The position numbers were made by a program, and so were the translations under genes. From Candidatus Marivariicella framensis (lineage in GTDB: Bacteria > Bacteroidota > Bacteroidia > Flavobacteriales > Flavobacteriaceae), in contig CAJJCT010000003.1 of assembly GCA_905182735.1 (NCBI GenBank), positions 1 to 64,000 on the forward strand: a stretch of DNA of 64,000 nt, written 5' to 3'. The notes beneath the pieces were generated by a model. It was not told where the DNA came from, did not search any database, and saw nothing but the letters and a program-made list of their open reading frames with translations. This document shows, piece by piece, positions 55,618 to 64,000 of the stretch (position 1 is the stretch's first letter; the number at the start of each line of letters is the position of its first letter).

Positions 55618-57621
55618 ATGGCACAAATGGATTCAAAAACACCTAAAGGGTCTCTTTCAGAAAAGTGGACTAATCATAAAAGCAATATAAATCTTGTTAG
55701 TCCTGCAAATAAAAGATTAATTGATGTAATTGTTGTTGGAACTGGGTTAGCAGGAGCTTCAGCGTCTGCTACACTTGCAGAATTGGGATATAATGTTAAG
55801 ACATTTTGTTTTCAAGATTCTCCAAGAAGAGCTCATTCAATTGCAGCTCAGGGAGGCATTAATGCTGCAAAAAATTATCAGGGTGATGGAGATTCGACAC
55901 ATCGTCTTTTCTATGACACTATCAAGGGAGGTGACTATCGCTCTAGAGAAGGAAATGTGCATCGATTAGCTGAAGTTTCAGCCAACATAATTGATCAATG
56001 TGTTGCTCAGGGAGTTCCATTTGCCAGAGATTATGGAGGATTGCTTGATAATAGATCATTTGGTGGGGTGTTAGTGTCAAGAACTTTTTATGCTAAAGGC
56101 CAAACTGGGCAACAGTTATTATTAGGGGCCTATTCTGCAATGAATCGTCAAATAGGAAGAGGAAAAATAAAAATGTATAATCGTCATGAGATGATGGATT
56201 TGGTTCTTGTAAATGGAAAAGCAAGAGGAATCATCACAAGAAATCTTGTGAACGGAAAATTAGAAAGACATAGCGCGCATGCAGTTGTAATTGCCTCTGG
56301 TGGATATGGAAATGTTTTTTTCTTATCTACAAATGCCATGGGGTCAAATGTAACTGCAGCCTGGAAAATCCACAAAAAAGGAGCTCATTTTGCAAATCCA
56401 TGTTTTACTCAGATACACCCAACGTGCATTCCTGTTTCTGGAGATCATCAATCAAAGCTTACCTTAATGTCTGAATCTCTCAGAAATGATGGTAGAATAT
56501 GGGTTCCAAAGAACATAGAAGATGTTAAGTCTATAAGAGAAGGTAGTTTAAACCCTACTCATATTAATGAGGAAAATAGAGATTATTATTTAGAAAGACG
56601 CTATCCTGCTTTTGGAAATCTGGTTCCTAGAGATGTTGCATCGAGAGCTGCAAAAGAAAGATGTGATGAAGGTTATGGAGTTAATAAAACAGGTGAAGCT
56701 GTTTACCTTGATTTTTCTTCCGCAATAGAAAGATATGGAAAAGAAGAAGCACATGTCAAGGGTTTAAATGAAGAAGATAAGCCTTTAATTAATAAATTAG
56801 GTCAAAAAATTATCAGATCTAAATATGGCAACTTATTTCAGATGTACGAGAAAATAGTAGATCAAGATCCATATGAAACCCCTATGATGATTTATCCAGC
56901 AGTCCATTATACTATGGGAGGTGTATGGGTAGACTACAATTTAATGACTTCGATTCCTGGTTGTTATGCCATTGGTGAAGCTAATTTTTCTGATCATGGA
57001 GCTAATAGATTGGGAGCTTCAGCATTAATGCAAGGCTTGGCAGACGGATATTTTGTTTTGCCTTATACTATTGGAGATTATTTATCTGAAGATATTCGTA
57101 CTGGAAAAATTTCAATTGACACTCCGGAATTTATTAAGGCTGAGGAAGAAGTAAGAGTTCGTCTGGCAAAGTTTATTTATAATAAAGGAGAAAATTCTGT
57201 AGACTATTATCACAGAAAATTAGGTAAGATAATGTGGGATAAATGTGGAATGTCTAGAAATGCAAAAGAATTAAAAGAAGCAATGAGTGAAATTAAAATT
57301 TTGCGAAAAGATTTTTATGAAAACGTAAGAGTTCCTGGAGGTTTAGATGAGTTTAATGAAGAATTAGCAAAAGCTGGAAGAGTTGCTGATTTTTTAGAGT
57401 TAGGAGAGTTGTTTGCTAAAGATGCTTTAGAGAGAACCGAGTCTTGCGGAGGACACTTCAGAGAAGAGTCTCAAACACCTGAAGGAGAAGCACTACGTGA
57501 TGATAAATTTTTTAATTTTGTTTCTGCATGGGAATATAAAGGTGAACCTTCAGATGCCACATTAAGAAAAGAGATGCTTTATTATGAAGAGATAGAAGTT
57601 AAAACACGATCATATAAATAA
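55618..57621 (+). CDS. sdhA: Succinate dehydrogenase/fumarate reductase flavoprotein subunit
   Basis: The 667-residue flavoprotein subunit has the FAD fold [24 protein letters not shown], the FAD-attachment and substrate region [61 protein letters not shown] and the capping motif [12 protein letters not shown], then [25 protein letters not shown]. It oxidises succinate in the TCA cycle and passes electrons to SdhB. The gene spacing is 3 bp on each side, so translation of the operon is tight. Confidence 0.97.
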   Translation: MAQMDSKTPKGSLSEKWTNHKSNINLVSPANKRLIDVIVVGTGLAGASASATLAELGYNVKTFCFQDSPRRAHSIAAQGGINAAKNYQGDGDSTHRLFYDTIKGGDYRSREGNVHRLAEVSANIIDQCVAQGVPFARDYGGLLDNRSFGGVLVSRTFYAKGQTGQQLLLGAYSAMNRQIGRGKIKMYNRHEMMDLVLVNGKARGIITRNLVNGKLERHSAHAVVIASGGYGNVFFLSTNAMGSNVTAAWKIHKKGAHFANPCFTQIHPTCIPVSGDHQSKLTLMSESLRNDGRIWVPKNIEDVKSIREGSLNPTHINEENRDYYLERRYPAFGNLVPRDVASRAAKERCDEGYGVNKTGEAVYLDFSSAIERYGKEEAHVKGLNEEDKPLINKLGQKIIRSKYGNLFQMYEKIVDQDPYETPMMIYPAVHYTMGGVWVDYNLMTSIPGCYAIGEANFSDHGANRLGASALMQGLADGYFVLPYTIGDYLSEDIRTGKISIDTPEFIKAEEEVRVRLAKFIYNKGENSVDYYHRKLGKIMWDKCGMSRNAKELKEAMSEIKILRKDFYENVRVPGGLDEFNEELAKAGRVADFLELGELFAKDALERTESCGGHFREESQTPEGEALRDDKFFNFVSAWEYKGEPSDATLRKEMLYYEEIEVKTRSYK

Positions 57622-57624
57622 AAC

Positions 57625-58371
57625 ATGAATTTAACATTAAAAATTTGGCGTCAATCAAATTCTGAATCAAAGGGAAAGATGGTAGAGTATCCTATCTCTG
57701 ATGTTTCTCCTGATATGTCCTTTCTAGAAATGATGGATTTTTTAAATGGCCGACTTATAAATAAAGGTGAAGAGCCTGTTGCTTTTGATCATGACTGTAG
57801 AGAAGGGATATGTGGTATGTGCTCTATGTTTATAAATGGAGAAGCACACGGTCCAGATAGACTAGTAACCACCTGTCAATTGCATATGAGAAAGTTTAAG
57901 GATGGTGAAACAATAACAATTGAACCATTTAGAGCAAATGCTTTCCCTGTAATTAAAGATTTGGTGGTAGATAGGTCTTCATTTGATAGAATTCAACAAG
58001 CAGGAGGTTTTGTTAGCGTAAACACTTCTGGAAACACACAAGATGCAAATTCAATTCCAATTGAAAAGTATGATGCTGATCGTGCATTTGATGCTGCTAC
58101 CTGTATAGGCTGTGGCGCTTGTGTGGCTAGTTGTAAAAATGCATCTGCAATGCTTTTTGTTGCAGCTAAGGTTTCTCAATTTTCCTTATTACCTCAGGGA
58201 AAAATAGAAGCTACAGATCGGGTAAGAAATATGGTCAAACAAATGGATGAAGAAGGTTTTGGGAACTGTACAAATACTGGAGCTTGTGAGGTTGAGTGCC
58301 CCAAAGGTATTTCTTTAGAAAACATTGCTAGAATGAACAGGGAATACATATCAACCCTTTTTAAGAGCTAA
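57625..58371 (+). CDS. sdhB: Succinate dehydrogenase iron-sulfur subunit
   Basis: The 248-residue subunit contains a plant-type [2Fe-2S] site ([15 protein letters not shown] with a distal Cys in TTCQLHM), a [4Fe-4S] site ([15 protein letters not shown]) and a [3Fe-4S]-type site ([15 protein letters not shown]). It relays electrons from the flavin to the quinone in SdhC. It is the last gene of the operon and ends 8 bp from the convergent beta-lactamase-fold gene. Confidence 0.97.
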   Translation: MNLTLKIWRQSNSESKGKMVEYPISDVSPDMSFLEMMDFLNGRLINKGEEPVAFDHDCREGICGMCSMFINGEAHGPDRLVTTCQLHMRKFKDGETITIEPFRANAFPVIKDLVVDRSSFDRIQQAGGFVSVNTSGNTQDANSIPIEKYDADRAFDAATCIGCGACVASCKNASAMLFVAAKVSQFSLLPQGKIEATDRVRNMVKQMDEEGFGNCTNTGACEVECPKGISLENIARMNREYISTLFKS

Positions 58372-58378
58372 TTTCTTA

Positions 58379-59524
58379 TTAAAGAGCCTTAAAAAGATGT
58401 TCCATGAATTCATATAATTTTTTTGGTTCCAACCACCTTGCTACAACTACTATTTTTTCATCAGGTATTATAATTATATAGTTACCACCAAAGCCTGAAG
58501 CATAGTATATATTTGAAGGAATTTTTTTCCAAAAACGTTTTCCTTTAGGGTTGTTTAGCCACCACATATATCCATAACTTGGATTTGCTTCAGATGGAGA
58601 AGTAGCTTTTTTAATCCATTCTTCACTAATAAGTTGCTTACCATTCCAATTACCATTGGATAAAAACAATAAGCCAAAACGAGCATGGTCAAGAGTGTTA
58701 ATAAACATTCCGCCACCAGAATGACCTCCTCCAGATACAGACTGTAGCCATTGTCCATCAATATTCACCCATGAATTGTCGTAGCCATACCATCTCCATG
58801 AACTCGATGCTCCAATTTGATCCATAATATTGTTCCTGAGAATTTTTGGTAAAGGCTCTCTAAAAACATTCAATAAGGAATACGCTAAGACATTTACTCT
58901 TACATCGTTATATTTATAATGAGAACCAGGTTTATGGAGCTTTCTGTATCGCATACTATCAATGGATTTTGAAATTGGTCTGTCTCCCCAATCAAATGTC
59001 TCCCACAATTCGCCAGACCAATCAGATGACTGATTTAACAAGTGAGTCCATGTAATTTTATTATTATGATTTCCTTTAAAGGTTTTATCCCAGACTCTTT
59101 CACTTAATTTTTCATCTAGATTAGGGATCAAGCCTTTATCATAAGCTATTCCAGCAACTGTTGAAAGATAACTTTTTGTTACGCTAAAAGTCATGTCTAC
59201 TCTTTTGAGATCTCCCCACTTGCCTATAATATATCCGTTCTTTAAAATAACCCCAGCAGGTCCTCCTCTTTTTTTTGTTGGGCCTAAAATTTTGTGAAAT
59301 GGTTCTCTAGAAAACCCTTTTAATATAGCTATTCTTAGATCAGGATCTCCAGAATACTCATTAGAAGTAGCAAAATCAATTGCATTACGTATTTTTAAAT
59401 TGTCAATTTTGTATAACTCGGGACTAACCTCTTTCCATTGAACATTTTTTTCAGGAAAATAAAAATTTTGAGCATTTATACATGTAGAAGTTAATAATAA
59501 AAATAAAAAAGTTAAATTCTTCAT
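58379..59524 (-). CDS. Exported serine hydrolase (class C beta-lactamase fold)
   Basis: This 381-residue protein has a signal peptide (ending CINAQ). The nucleophile motif SVTK (S114, K117) and the YxN motif (YKYND, about residues 198-200) are present; the third motif can be read as HSGG. Such enzymes hydrolyse esters, amides or peptides (DD-peptidase-like) and are rarely true beta-lactamases. It is monocistronic and abuts convergent sdhB; a divergent nitrilase gene starts 31 bp away. Confidence 0.9.
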   Translation of the reverse strand: MKNLTFLFLLLTSTCINAQNFYFPEKNVQWKEVSPELYKIDNLKIRNAIDFATSNEYSGDPDLRIAILKGFSREPFHKILGPTKKRGGPAGVILKNGYIIGKWGDLKRVDMTFSVTKSYLSTVAGIAYDKGLIPNLDEKLSERVWDKTFKGNHNNKITWTHLLNQSSDWSGELWETFDWGDRPISKSIDSMRYRKLHKPGSHYKYNDVRVNVLAYSLLNVFREPLPKILRNNIMDQIGASSSWRWYGYDNSWVNIDGQWLQSVSGGGHSGGGMFINTLDHARFGLLFLSNGNWNGKQLISEEWIKKATSPSEANPSYGYMWWLNNPKGKRFWKKIPSNIYYASGFGGNYIIIIPDEKIVVVARWLEPKKLYEFMEHLFKAL

Positions 59525-59555
59525 AGTTTTATAAAATTGATTTATTCATAAAGTT

Positions 59556-60332
59556 ATGAAAGATAAACTAACTGTTGCTTTAGTTCAAACAGATTTAGTC
59601 TGGGAAAATCCAGTATTAAATAGAAGTTTAATTGAAAAAAAAATACTTAATGAAAAATCTAAAATAGATTTATTCATTCTACCTGAAATGTTTACTTCTG
59701 GTTTTACGATGCATCCAAAAACAGTTGCAGAGTCGATGCAAGGCGACTCTATAATTTGGCTAAAAAAACTTTCAAAAATTAAAAATGCTGCAATTTGCGG
59801 AAGTTTAGTGATCAGAGAGAAAAAATGTTTTTATAACAGACTTGTTTTTGTTGAGCCTGACGGTTGTATTAGTTCTTATGACAAACGACATACTTTTAAA
59901 ATGGCAGGAGAAGGAGAATCATATTGTTCTGGCTCAAATTTTGGTTTAATTGAATATAATGGATGGAAAATACTATTGAGAATATGCTACGACCTTCGTT
60001 TTCCTGTTTGGTCAAGAAATGTTGATGATTATGAATTATTAATTTATGTGGCTAACTGGCCATCACCTAGAATTAATGCTTGGGATAATTTAATAATTGC
60101 TAGAGCTATAGAAAATGTTTCTTACTGTATTGGTGTTAATCGCATTGGGTTAGATGAAAACAAAAATAGTTATCCAGGTCATTCACTTGTGATAGATTCT
60201 TTGGGTAAAAAAATATTAAACTTAAAGAATAAAGCAGGAGTTTATGTCACGGAATTAGATAAAAATCATTTAAAAAAAATAAGAACTTTTCTGCCATTTT
60301 TAGATGAAAAAGACAGTTTTATTTTAGAATAA
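59556..60332 (+). CDS. Omega-amidase/nitrilase-family hydrolase (YafV-like)
   Basis: This 258-residue cytoplasmic carbon-nitrogen hydrolase shows the Glu-Lys-Cys triad: E44 in ILPEMFTSGF, K110 in YDKRHTFKMAGE and C144 in RICYDLRFPVWSRN. The close match to E. coli YafV (YVANWPSPR, ARAIENVSYCIGVNRIG) supports omega-amidase activity on 2-oxoglutaramate in glutamine/methionine salvage. Its 3' end overlaps the convergent Ig-like lipoprotein gene by 14 bp. Confidence 0.93.
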   Translation: MKDKLTVALVQTDLVWENPVLNRSLIEKKILNEKSKIDLFILPEMFTSGFTMHPKTVAESMQGDSIIWLKKLSKIKNAAICGSLVIREKKCFYNRLVFVEPDGCISSYDKRHTFKMAGEGESYCSGSNFGLIEYNGWKILLRICYDLRFPVWSRNVDDYELLIYVANWPSPRINAWDNLIIARAIENVSYCIGVNRIGLDENKNSYPGHSLVIDSLGKKILNLKNKAGVYVTELDKNHLKKIRTFLPFLDEKDSFILE

Positions 60333-61929
60333 AAATCTCATTCATTTCCCAGTTAGCTCTAAGCTCAATTGTATCGGAAAAATATATAACTCTTTCAGGC
60401 TGAATATTCTTTAAATAACTTCCTGTATCCCATTTTCCATTATTATTATCATCCAAAATAATTCGAGCTTTATAATTTTTAGGATTTAGAAGTTTAAAAG
60501 TATATTTTTTCAAGTCATTTTCTTTTAACTTTCTCCTAATAACTTCGTTTTTTAAATTTAAAAGTTCTAAAATAAAATCTTGCTCCTTAATTTCCCAATT
60601 TAATCTTAAGGTAATTTCACCATATGAGTCAAATGACTTAGTCGGAAGACTTAAATTAATTGTGTCATTTGTTTCTCCCCAGAAATCTTTAAACGCGTTT
60701 GGAAGAATTGATACTGAGTATTTATCGTTTGGCTCAAGATCAAAGTAGACCTGAATAAAATCTTTATTTCTATCTAATATTAAATCAAATGGAAGTGAAA
60801 TGGAATCGTTATTCCTAATGGTTATAAATTCTTTATTCAATTCAGTTATGGGCAGTGAGCTTTTAAATCTAAGAGTATCGTTTAAATCAATACCTCCATT
60901 TTGTTCTGGTAAAACAACTAGTGAATCTAACTCTGGTTTATAAAACTTAACACTTAAGGCATATGTGCTGTCTTTTGTTTTGAGAGCAAATTGAAGAGAG
61001 TCAGCTTCAATTTCAGGAAACCAAAAGTTTAAACTGTCTTTTCCCCTTTCTTGAGTTATAAATGTTTTAAACCCAGAAGGGACTGGAGTAATTAATTCAA
61101 TTGGATTGTCCTCAGGAACCCCATAATATCCAAAAATTATATGGTGATCATTAACGTATTTTGGAGGATCCCAAAAAAACTGTGTCTTTTCCTTAAAAAT
61201 CCTAAAATTATATAATGTGTCACCCGGCAATGAAACTACTTGATCAATAAAACCTATTTTATCGATACCTTGATCATACAAATAGTTTTTCCCATAGTCT
61301 TTTAGTGCAATTAATTTATAATTATCTTTTCTTAAATTTTGAAAATGATATAAAACAGTATCTAAAGTGCTAGTTGCGTATAATGGTTTCTTAAGATAGA
61401 CTGTTGAATCTTTATAAGTACTATCAATAGGATATAAATATAATGAAACAAAACTTTCACTTTGATCATCAAACGCATCAGAAACTTTCCCTCTTAAAAA
61501 AAGTGAATCAATTATTGAGCCTGTTGAAAGAGTGTATGAGAAAAAAGGTAATATGTTTTCTTCATTATTATCCTGGATACTACTTCCGAAATTAAATGTA
61601 TATGTTGTTTCTTGAGCAAGACTTAAACTGTCAGAAAACTCAATTTTTATTTTTTTAGATATTGCTGATTGAGGCTCTACAGTATATTCGTCAGTCTCTA
61701 TGGGAGGAGAAATAATTAATTGTTGATTAAGGTCTTTAAGCTTTATATATTCATCAAAGGTAATTGTGATTTTTTTACTTTTAAAAAAAGTAGTTTCATT
61801 TTTTGGAGAAGCATTTACCATTATAGGCGGAATGGTATCCTTATAACCCCCAGTAGGGTTGCCTCTTTTAGCACAACTAAACAATAGGAAAACAAAAAGA
61901 AATAAAAATAAAAATTGTTTAGGAAGCAT
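60319..61929 (-). CDS. Ig-like domain lipoprotein
   Basis: I place the start at ATG 61929, giving 536 residues with a clean lipoprotein signal (FVFLLFSCAKRGNPTGG). The N-terminal repeat (DTIPPIMVNASPKNETTFFKSKKITITFDEYIKL) is a SbsA-type Ig-like (Big_5) domain. Further beta-sandwich domains follow, including NKDFIQVYFDLEPNDKYSVSILP and the final DDNNNGKWDTGSYLKNIQPERVIYF. Such proteins are widespread in Flavobacteriia with no known function, and no catalytic site is visible. Confidence 0.88.
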   Translation of the reverse strand: MLPKQFLFLFLFVFLLFSCAKRGNPTGGYKDTIPPIMVNASPKNETTFFKSKKITITFDEYIKLKDLNQQLIISPPIETDEYTVEPQSAISKKIKIEFSDSLSLAQETTYTFNFGSSIQDNNEENILPFFSYTLSTGSIIDSLFLRGKVSDAFDDQSESFVSLYLYPIDSTYKDSTVYLKKPLYATSTLDTVLYHFQNLRKDNYKLIALKDYGKNYLYDQGIDKIGFIDQVVSLPGDTLYNFRIFKEKTQFFWDPPKYVNDHHIIFGYYGVPEDNPIELITPVPSGFKTFITQERGKDSLNFWFPEIEADSLQFALKTKDSTYALSVKFYKPELDSLVVLPEQNGGIDLNDTLRFKSSLPITELNKEFITIRNNDSISLPFDLILDRNKDFIQVYFDLEPNDKYSVSILPNAFKDFWGETNDTINLSLPTKSFDSYGEITLRLNWEIKEQDFILELLNLKNEVIRRKLKENDLKKYTFKLLNPKNYKARIILDDNNNGKWDTGSYLKNIQPERVIYFSDTIELRANWEMNEIFILK

Positions 61930-62053
61930 AATACAAATTATTCTATAAAAATAATACAATAATTTATTAAGTCTTGATTAAATCAAACTAGACTGTTAAT
62001 TAATTAATATTAGCCGATTTACTAAAGAGATTAAAAAGACTTATTTTTGCTTT

Positions 62054-63595
62054 ATGACATATCAATCAGATCATTTTAAAAAAACTATATCTCATGCAAA
62101 AGAGTATGGTTTTGTTTTTTCGTCAAGTGAAATATATGACGGTTTAAATGCAATATATGACTATGGTCAAAATGGAGTGATGTTAAAAAATAATATTCGT
62201 GAATATTGGTGGAAATCTATGGTTCAATTAAATGAAAACATTGTGGGATTGGACTCTGCTATTTTTATGCATCCTACAATTTGGAAAGCCTCTGGACATT
62301 TAGATGCTTTTAGTGACCCTTTAATTGACAATAAAGACTCAAATAAACGTTATCGAGCGGACGTTTTAGTAGAAGATTATGTTGCTAAAATTGAACTAAA
62401 AATTGAAAAAGAAATTACAAAAGCATCCAAACGTTTTGGAGAACAATTTAATCAAGAACAATTTATTGAAACTAATCCAAGAATAATTGATTATAAAAAC
62501 AAGGTATCTCTAATACTCAGTCGTTTAAATAAATCATTAGAAGCAGAAGACCTTTCCGATGTAAAGTCTTTAATTGAAGAGCTGAAAATTGCTTGTCCAG
62601 AATCTGGATCAAGGAATTGGACAGATGTTAAGCAATTCAATTTAATGTTTGGAACAAAACTTGGCGCTTCCTCGGAATCATCTATAGATTTATATTTAAG
62701 ACCTGAAACTGCTCAAGGTATTTTTGTAAATTTTTTAAATGTTCAAAAATCAGGGAGAATGAAACTTCCTTTTGGAATAGCTCAGACAGGAAAAGCTTTT
62801 AGAAATGAAATAGTTGCTAGACAATTTATTTTCAGAATGAGAGAATTTGAGCAGATGGAAATGCAGTTTTTTGTTTCTCCGGGAGAACAAAAAAAATGGT
62901 ATAACAAATGGAAAGAAACACGTTTAAGTTGGCACTTGTCTCTAGGCATGGGTCAAGATAATTATCGTTTTCATGATCATGAAAAACTTGCTCACTATGC
63001 AGATGCTGCAACTGACATTGAGTTTAAATTTCCATTTGGATTTAAAGAGTTAGAGGGAATTCATTCCCGAACTGATTTTGATCTTTCAAAACACGAAGAA
63101 TTTTCAGGAAAAAAACTTAAATTTTTTGATCCTGAAAAAAATAAAAATTATACCCCATACGTAGTAGAAACGTCTATTGGGTTAGATCGTATGTTTTTAG
63201 CTATTTTTTCCTGGGCTCTTAAAGAAGAGTTAATTGAAGAAGGAAACACAAGAACTGTACTTAAACTACCAGCTATTTTAGCGCCTTATAAAGTAGCCGT
63301 GTTACCTCTATTGAAAAAAGATGGTCTACCTGAATTGGCTAGGAAAATATTAGAGGATTTGAAATGGAAATATAATATTTCTTATGACGAAAAAGATGCA
63401 GTTGGAAGAAGGTACAGGCGTCAAGATGCTTTAGGAACTCCATTTTGTATTACAGTTGATCATCAGTCTTTAGAAGATAAAACTGTAACTATAAGAGATC
63501 GAGACACAATGAATCAGGAACGAATTTCATTTAAAGAGATTTCCGGTTTTTTAGAAGACAAACTGAATATTAAAAACTGGCTACAAAAAATTTAA
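62054..63595 (+). CDS. glyS: Glycyl-tRNA synthetase, class II alpha2 type
   Basis: At 513 residues this is the single-chain, homodimeric GlyRS as in Thermus and archaea. Visible are motif 2-type FIFRMREFEQMEMQFF, RPETAQGIFVNF, IGLDRMFLAIF (motif 3) and ELEGIHSRTDFDL. The C-terminal anticodon domain reads RRYRRQDALGTPFCITVDHQSLEDKTVTIRDRD. It charges tRNA-Gly in the cytoplasm. It is flanked by a hairpin downstream (63605-63646) and then the exodeoxyribonuclease III gene. Confidence 0.96.
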   Translation: MTYQSDHFKKTISHAKEYGFVFSSSEIYDGLNAIYDYGQNGVMLKNNIREYWWKSMVQLNENIVGLDSAIFMHPTIWKASGHLDAFSDPLIDNKDSNKRYRADVLVEDYVAKIELKIEKEITKASKRFGEQFNQEQFIETNPRIIDYKNKVSLILSRLNKSLEAEDLSDVKSLIEELKIACPESGSRNWTDVKQFNLMFGTKLGASSESSIDLYLRPETAQGIFVNFLNVQKSGRMKLPFGIAQTGKAFRNEIVARQFIFRMREFEQMEMQFFVSPGEQKKWYNKWKETRLSWHLSLGMGQDNYRFHDHEKLAHYADAATDIEFKFPFGFKELEGIHSRTDFDLSKHEEFSGKKLKFFDPEKNKNYTPYVVETSIGLDRMFLAIFSWALKEELIEEGNTRTVLKLPAILAPYKVAVLPLLKKDGLPELARKILEDLKWKYNISYDEKDAVGRRYRRQDALGTPFCITVDHQSLEDKTVTIRDRDTMNQERISFKEISGFLEDKLNIKNWLQKI

Positions 63596-63604
63596 ATTAG
63601 TCTT

Positions 63605-63646
63605 TTACCAACAAATTGATAGCTCTGTTAAAAATATCAATGGTAA
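63605..63646 (+). terminator. Possible terminator hairpin after glyS
   Basis: TTACC (63605-63609) and ATTGATA (63615-63621) pair with TATCAAT (63635-63641) and GGTAA (63642-63646), with a 5-nt bulge and a 13-nt loop. A T-rich stretch follows. The stem is imperfect, so confidence is low. Confidence 0.35.
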
Positions 63647-63698
63647 CTTTTATTAATTTTAGTAAATTTAATTGCTGTTATTATTATTTTGGTAACCA

Positions 63699-64000
63699 AT
63701 GAAAATAATTTCATATAATGTAAATGGTATTCGAGCAGCTTTGAAAAAAGGTTTTGCTCAATGGTTAAAGTCTTCAAATCCAGATATTGTTTGTATTCAA
63801 GAAATAAAAGCTCAAAAAGATCAGATTGACACAAATATTTTTGAAGATTTAGGGTATAACCATTTCTGGTTTGCAGCTCAAAAAAAAGGATATAGTGGTG
63901 TTGGAATTCTATCAAAAAAAAAACCAAATAATATAATTTATGGAACTGGAATACCATCAATGGATTATGAAGGAAGAACCCTTCGTCTTGATTTTGATGA
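63699..64000 (+). CDS. xth: Exodeoxyribonuclease III (3' partial)
   Basis: I read an open frame from ATG 63699 to the window end (100 codons). It begins MKIISYNVNGIRAALKKGF and continues CIQEIKAQKDQID and GYSGVGILSKKKP. This is the N-terminus of the Xth/ExoA branch of the exonuclease-endonuclease-phosphatase family: Asn in YNVNGIRA, the metal Glu in IQEIKAQ, and a GYSGVG loop. It acts as an AP endonuclease in base-excision repair. The remaining 150 residues lie beyond the window. Confidence 0.9.
   Translation, partial: MKIISYNVNGIRAALKKGFAQWLKSSNPDIVCIQEIKAQKDQIDTNIFEDLGYNHFWFAAQKKGYSGVGILSKKKPNNIIYGTGIPSMDYEGRTLRLDFD

Noticed and set aside
62042-62049. TATTTTTG as glyS promoter
   Set aside because: It lies only 4 bp before the start codon and has no TTG upstream.
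63637-63960. 107-codon minus-strand frame at the right end
   Set aside because: It is antisense to the start of exodeoxyribonuclease III, which has clear family motifs.

Overview
The window is A+T-rich, densely packed bacterial DNA with all the marks of a marine Flavobacteriia/Bacteroidota genome. It has a type IX secretion (T9SS) C-terminal sorting domain, many lipoproteins and signal peptides, promoters of the Bacteroidetes type (TTG, about 20 nt, TAnnTTTG), a three-gene SdhCAB succinate:quinone reductase with a single cytochrome b subunit, HMG-CoA synthase, FeoAB with a tiny Cys-rich partner, and a DASH cryptochrome. Gene spacing is often 0-40 bp and several convergent genes abut or overlap, so the genome looks streamlined. 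I see no tRNA, rRNA, CRISPR array, insertion sequence or phage gene. No gene-free stretch exceeds about 200 bp once the small genes missed by length cut-offs are counted.

Layout. 1-3050: the 3' end of a large T9SS-exported cadherin/thrombospondin-3-type surface protein and a Fn3-like lipoprotein. 3145-10445: an apparent operon for acetate uptake and activation (DUF4212 small subunit, sodium:solute symporter, acetyl-CoA synthetase), continuing into a tiny membrane protein, an exported propeller-like protein, an exported TIM-barrel isomerase-like protein and an aldehyde dehydrogenase. 10448-39126: an island dominated by exported proteins. It holds two Asp-box (sortilin/BNR) propellers, peptidases of families M14, M20 (two paralogues) and M28, an amidohydrolase, a D-aminoacylase-like lipoprotein, DUF1080, FG-GAP, metallo-beta-lactamase-fold and NIPSNAP proteins, azurin, a GapN-like dehydrogenase and PhzF. 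It has no SusC/SusD pair or TonB receptor. 39282-41670: HMG-CoA synthase and a histone-deacetylase-family protein. 42185-45100: a light/DNA-repair operon of a DUF2256 zinc protein, a DASH cryptochrome and a second photolyase that resembles the Fe-S bacterial photolyases but lacks all four cluster cysteines. 45152-50621: an exported dimeric-barrel-like protein, RseP site-2 protease, SCO1/SenC and the feoA-feoB-Cys-rich operon. 50618-58371: aminopeptidase P, a third Asp-box propeller and sdhCAB. 58379-64000: a class C beta-lactamase-fold hydrolase, omega-amidase, an Ig-like lipoprotein, glyS and the 5' end of exodeoxyribonuclease III.

How it fits together. The envelope enzymes look suited to breaking down peptides and N-acylated or otherwise modified amino acids outside the cytoplasm. 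The acetate operon, SDH and aldehyde dehydrogenases feed central carbon metabolism, and the photolyase operon suits a sunlit surface-water lifestyle. Most functional calls rest on family motifs read by eye; substrates are inference unless stated otherwise.
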